A DNA stretch of 8,302 bases from a bacterium (GTDB taxonomy: Bacteria; Chlamydiota; Chlamydiia; Chlamydiales; JAFEGQ01), in NCBI GenBank assembly GCA_021809305.1, contig JAKBAF010000043.1, positions 1-8,302 on the forward strand. Direction: 5' to 3'. Under the pieces are notes generated by a model. It saw only the letters and a program-made list of their open reading frames with translations, made no database searches and was not told the origin of the DNA. The stretch's first letter is position 1. The number at the start of each line of letters is the position of its first letter. Shown in pieces: positions 4,810 through 8,302 of this stretch. Made by a program: the position numbers and the translations under genes.

Positions 4810-7800
4810 ATGCGACCAACACTTAGCGAGCTTAGAGAGGCAGCGCTCATACCGGCTCGGGCGAACCGGGTGCTTCAGCTAGTGCTAATTGCTCTGTTGC
4901 TGATTGCGATACGGATATGGCATCTCACTGTCGTTCAGCATGATGCGCGGGCGCTCGAGGCAAGGCGGCCGCAGAAGAGGCATGTTGTGGAACGGGCGGA
5001 GAGAGGGACAATTGTCGATCGCTTTGGCGTCCCGCTAGCTGTCAATTCTGTACGCTATAATGCAGCGATCTCATATGCGGACATCAAGGAGGTGCCAAGC
5101 GTATCTTTTGAGAGGGATAGCAAGGGGAAGAGGGTGAAGCGCCGTCCCCGGGCGGAGCATATCGCGAAGCTATCGGAGCTCTTGGCGGTAGAGCTTGGTA
5201 TGGAGAAGGAGCGGATCGAGGACTTGATCTACTCAAGAGCGGCGCTCTTTCCAAATGTTCCCTATGTGATTAAGGCAGACTTAAGTGAGCGAGAGTACTA
5301 CAGGTTAAAGTGCCTCGAGCGAGAGTGGCTGGGCATGCACGCTGAGAAAGTGGCCAAGCGGTGCTACCCGCTAGGGCGCGTTGCAGGTGAGATCCTGGGC
5401 TACATGGGGCCGATCAGCCGCGAGGAGTATGAGAGGGTAGCGGGCCAAATTGGGGAGCTGGAGGGGTATTTGAGGGAGCGGGAGCTCGGTGAGGATCCCC
5501 CCCTGCCGCAAGGCTTGAGCTCACCTGTTGCGGTTCAACATCGCTTAACTGACCTTAAGGAGAGGGCCTACTCGATCTCAGACTTTGTGGGGAAGAGTGG
5601 GATTGAGGCGAGGTTTGATGAGGTCTTGCGAGGCTACTCTGGTGAGCGTGTCTACCAGCTTGACATTTACGGCAACTACCTAAGGGAGCTACCAGGTGGC
5701 CGGGAGGCTCTCCCTGGGGGCCGGGTCGTCCTCTCGATATCGTCGGAGCTGCAGCAGTTTGCCGAGGAGCTTTTGATCCAGCATGAGGGGATGCGCGAGG
5801 GAAGGAGCCGAATGGTCGATCCCACAACGCACCAAAGTAAACCCTTGAAGCAGCCGTGGATAAAGGGAGGGGCGATCGTTGTCATCGAGCCAAATAGCGG
5901 CGAGGTTCTGGCTATGGCCTCAACGCCCAGGTTCGACCCCAACGACTTTATCCCTTCGGGCGACCCAGCCTTAATGTGCGAGAAGCAGCGGAGGGTGCTC
6001 CAGTGGCTAGAGGTGGAGGGCCACCTTGCCAACCTCTGGGATGGCAAGAGCTCGCTCTTTAGGGAGCGCTTCTCTCCCCAACTGGGAGACTTTATTGAGG
6101 AGGAGGTCGATCTCTCCTGGGAGAGCTTCATAGGCCTACTCCTTCCAACTAGCAGCCCAATCAGAGAGGCTCTAAAGCGGGCCCAAAATCTAAGCGCAGT
6201 AATTGATATCCAACGTCGTGCCAAGGAGCTGCAGGAGAGCGGCGCCCTAATGGAGGCGATAGAGGGTGCGACCCTAAAGATTGAGGCTTTTAATGGAATA
6301 AAGAGCAAAGAGGAGAGGCTCCTCTTTCTCGATCTCTGCCAGCTGATTGTCGATGAGCGCCTAATACCAGATGAGCTACTGGCAGCTCTGGGGACTCTAT
6401 CGCTCTCTCACTACCGCGAGTCGACGTGCGCTGCGCTGGCTGTCGCTCAGGCGGCAAAGGCCTTAGCGAAGGAGCTCTTTCACACCATCGGCTTTCGCCC
6501 CTGGCGCGAATCGGAGGGGGCCGCTTTTTTAAAGGCGCGCAGGTTAGAGGAGAAGCTCGAAAAGCGCTACGAGCGCCCCTACCTTGACTACTTAGATCGG
6601 GAAGAGGGGCGGCAATTTGAAGCGCTTTGGGCAGAGAGTGGCTACCTCTTAGCGGCAAGGCTCCTCTCAGCTGAGGTGGATGTTCCACAAGAGCTCTCCC
6701 CTTACGCTGCAGAGCTCGACCTCTGGCGAGAGGAGCTAAGGGCGGGCGCCCACCACGCCCTTAGTTGGAGGGGCGCCTATATGACGCTCCAGAAGGTGGC
6801 AAGCGGACTCTCACCTGATCTTCTCCCTGCCTATCTGCGCTCGATGCGCTCCTATCGCGAGCTTAATCGGCCGCTTTTTGGCCGGTATCCCGCCCTCCGC
6901 TCTGAGGGGGAGGTCCAGCTAGAGAGGGATCTTGCCGCAGCTATCGTCCCCCGCTTTGGCTTTGGCTATGGGAGGTCCTACGCCTTCCGCCAGGCCGCAA
7001 CGCAGGGCTCCATCTTTAAAATCATACCCGCCTATCAGGCGCTTGTGGAGCGCTATCTCAGTTTACGGCGCGAGGGGCGCGAAGGGGAGGAGCTCAACCC
7101 TCTTACCATTATCGATGATCCAAAGCGCGCCGCCCGCGGCTGGAATATGGGTTTAACAGAGGATGGCAGGCCGATACCTGAGCGCTACAAGGGAGGGAAG
7201 CTGATCAAGACGATGAAGCGCAATGTGGGGAGGATCGACCTCCCAGCAGCCCTCGAGGTCTCAAGCAACGCCTACTTTGGCCTGCTAGCTGTCGATCACA
7301 TGGAGACCCCCGAGGCGATCAATTGGGCAGCTAGAGCCTTTTCCTTCGGAGAGAGGACGGGAATCGATCTACCAGGCGAGTTCTCAGGCCACCTCCCAAC
7401 AGATCTCCTTACCAATCGAACGGGTCTATACTCCTATGTCATCGGCCAGCACACACTCACTGTGACGCCCCTTCAGACAGCTGTTGCCCTCGCAACCCTT
7501 GCTAATGGTGGAACTCGCTTCAAACCAAAGCTTGTCCGTGAGATCGCCAATGAGGCACCGATGAGGCGTCCTGAGGCGCTCTTTTCCAAGCGAAACTTTG
7601 CCTTTAAGGAGCCCTTAAGCCTACTCGGCCTCTCCTTTCCCCTATTTACTGGGGCTGAGGGGGATGACTCGCAAGTGGCCTCACGAGAGGTAGGGAGTGT
7701 TGCTCGCTCCCAGGTGCTCATGCCAGATGAGATCCGCCGTCTCCTTCTAGAGGGGCTCTATCAGGGGGTCATTGGCGAGCGCGGCTCTGCAAGGCCCACG

Positions 7801-8136
7801 GCCGCCCGCGGCTATCACGACTTCCCCTGGATGGTTAGGGACTATCGCGATCTGCAGTTTCAGATGGTTGGCAAGACGAGCACCGCAGAGGCGATTGAGC
7901 GGGTCGATCTCGACCCCGAAGGGGGAGCCAAGTACAACCACATCTGGTTTGGAGGCATATCCTTTCCGCCCGGCGAGATCACCATGGAGAGGGGTAAGCC
8001 TCACTTTGGCAAGCCCGAGCTTGCCATCGTTGTTTATCTCCGCTACGCCGACTATGGCAAAGAGGCCCCGCCCCTTGCTGGTGAGATTGTCAAGAAGTGG
8101 CGCGAGATCACCGCCCAAGCGGCTTCCTCGAACTAA
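4810..8136 (+). CDS. PBP2-type class B penicillin-binding protein, large chlamydial form
   Basis: This 1108 aa protein is a D,D-transpeptidase that cross-links peptidoglycan, anchored in the inner membrane with its domains in the periplasm. A single N-terminal TM segment spans about 21-38. The class B pedestal/dimerisation domain starts with RGTIVDRFG at 65-73. The transpeptidase domain begins at GGAIVVIEPNSGEVLAM (353-369) and FDPNDF (375-380). Catalytic motifs are S734-I-F-K737 (SxxK), S818-S819-N820 (SxN) and K1022-T-S1024, where glycine is usual in the third motif. Between FDPNDF and SxxK lie about 350 residues, against a few dozen in E. coli PBP2; this insertion is charged and helix-rich and explains the great length. 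C. trachomatis PBP2 (about 1080 aa), also adjacent to the rpsB region, is similarly long. ATG 4810 places the TM anchor normally. An exact orthologue symbol (pbp2/pbpB) is inferred from synteny. Confidence 0.93.
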   Translation: MRPTLSELREAALIPARANRVLQLVLIALLLIAIRIWHLTVVQHDARALEARRPQKRHVVERAERGTIVDRFGVPLAVNSVRYNAAISYADIKEVPSVSFERDSKGKRVKRRPRAEHIAKLSELLAVELGMEKERIEDLIYSRAALFPNVPYVIKADLSEREYYRLKCLEREWLGMHAEKVAKRCYPLGRVAGEILGYMGPISREEYERVAGQIGELEGYLRERELGEDPPLPQGLSSPVAVQHRLTDLKERAYSISDFVGKSGIEARFDEVLRGYSGERVYQLDIYGNYLRELPGGREALPGGRVVLSISSELQQFAEELLIQHEGMREGRSRMVDPTTHQSKPLKQPWIKGGAIVVIEPNSGEVLAMASTPRFDPNDFIPSGDPALMCEKQRRVLQWLEVEGHLANLWDGKSSLFRERFSPQLGDFIEEEVDLSWESFIGLLLPTSSPIREALKRAQNLSAVIDIQRRAKELQESGALMEAIEGATLKIEAFNGIKSKEERLLFLDLCQLIVDERLIPDELLAALGTLSLSHYRESTCAALAVAQAAKALAKELFHTIGFRPWRESEGAAFLKARRLEEKLEKRYERPYLDYLDREEGRQFEALWAESGYLLAARLLSAEVDVPQELSPYAAELDLWREELRAGAHHALSWRGAYMTLQKVASGLSPDLLPAYLRSMRSYRELNRPLFGRYPALRSEGEVQLERDLAAAIVPRFGFGYGRSYAFRQAATQGSIFKIIPAYQALVERYLSLRREGREGEELNPLTIIDDPKRAARGWNMGLTEDGRPIPERYKGGKLIKTMKRNVGRIDLPAALEVSSNAYFGLLAVDHMETPEAINWAARAFSFGERTGIDLPGEFSGHLPTDLLTNRTGLYSYVIGQHTLTVTPLQTAVALATLANGGTRFKPKLVREIANEAPMRRPEALFSKRNFAFKEPLSLLGLSFPLFTGAEGDDSQVASREVGSVARSQVLMPDEIRRLLLEGLYQGVIGERGSARPTAARGYHDFPWMVRDYRDLQFQMVGKTSTAEAIERVDLDPEGGAKYNHIWFGGISFPPGEITMERGKPHFGKPELAIVVYLRYADYGKEAPPLAGEIVKKWREITAQAASSN

Positions 8137-8173
8137 GCTTACGGCACAGACATTTAGCAGCGGATTCCGATGT

Positions 8174-8297
8174 GGAGTGCGGCACTCCCGTGCCGCTTTT
8201 ATTTGCAGCACGCCTGTGCTGCTAAGACCATTGGCCGCAGACCATGTACGGGCACAGGCGTGCCCGAAACCAAAGCGGTACAGGAGTACCGCACTCC
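8174..8297. repeat. Nested mirror-symmetric palindromic element
   Basis: 8174-8196 and 8275-8297 are inverted repeats of 23 bp with 20 matches. 8208-8219 and 8252-8263 are perfect 12-bp inverted repeats. Both pairs share the same centre (8235.5). The flanks 8197-8204 and 8267-8274 also pair at 6 of 8 positions. Each arm in turn contains two small hairpins with 7-bp stems and 4-base loops: 8179-8196, 8205-8222, 8249-8266 and 8275-8292. It resembles a REP doublet or MITE-like repeat; no transposase is in the window. Confidence 0.75.
8179..8204 (+). terminator. Likely terminator of the PBP gene
   Basis: GCGGCAC (8179-8185) pairs with GTGCCGC (8190-8196) around TCCC and is followed directly by TTTTATTT. 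It begins 43 bp after the PBP stop. It is also the outermost hairpin of the palindromic element. An alternative fold, GGAGTGC-G-GCACTCC at 8174-8188, would compete with it. Confidence 0.55.
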
Positions 8298-8302
8298 AAA
8301 CC

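Noticed and set aside
5555..6688. Long minus-strand frames inside the PBP gene
   Set aside because: They are antisense shadows of a GC-rich gene, with low-complexity Ser/Arg/Pro-rich translations and no domains or ribosome sites.
8179..8292. Evenly built hairpins considered as a CRISPR array
   Set aside because: Stem sequences differ, spacing is irregular, there are no identical direct repeats with unique spacers, and the units are arranged symmetrically rather than in tandem.

Overview
The window looks like a piece of a chromosome from the phylum Chlamydiae, probably an environmental (non-Chlamydiaceae) lineage. The evidence is gene content and order. The translation/nucleotide cluster rpsB-tsf-pyrH-frr lies next to an unusually long (1108 aa) class B penicillin-binding protein. 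In Chlamydia trachomatis the order is pbpB-ompA-rpsB-tsf-pyrH-frr, and its PBP2 has a similar exceptional length. Here no ompA/MOMP gene lies between the PBP and rpsB; a tRNA-Gly gene and two divergent promoters occupy that space. Species assignment is not possible from this sequence alone.

Layout. 1-322: no gene; several hairpins (14-34, 44-71, 90-109, 200-213). 323-1600: a tandem duplication of about 650 bp. Each copy has an AT-rich promoter region, a strong Shine-Dalgarno sequence, a gene for a 127-128 aa protein with two closely spaced hydrophobic segments, a GC-rich terminator hairpin, and the last codons of frr. The first copy carries only a broken tail of frr; the second runs into the intact gene. 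1539-4488 (minus strand): rpsB, tsf, pyrH and frr, tightly packed with gaps of 13 bp or less or a 4-bp overlap. 4568-4638 (minus strand): tRNA-Gly(UCC), apparently the first gene of that transcript, with a promoter at 4659-4688. 4810-8136 (plus strand): the PBP2-like transpeptidase, read divergently. 8137-8302: a nested, mirror-symmetric palindromic element of about 124 bp centred near 8235.

How the genes work together. The minus-strand cluster supplies a glycine tRNA, ribosomal protein S2, elongation factor Ts, UMP kinase and ribosome recycling factor, a standard growth-linked translation operon. The divergent PBP is a septal/elongation peptidoglycan transpeptidase; chlamydiae make a small amount of peptidoglycan, mainly for division. 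The duplicated small membrane proteins are of unknown function. Their bilobed hydrophobic profile is the hallmark used to predict chlamydial inclusion-membrane (Inc) proteins, so they are the best candidates for lineage-specific biology here.
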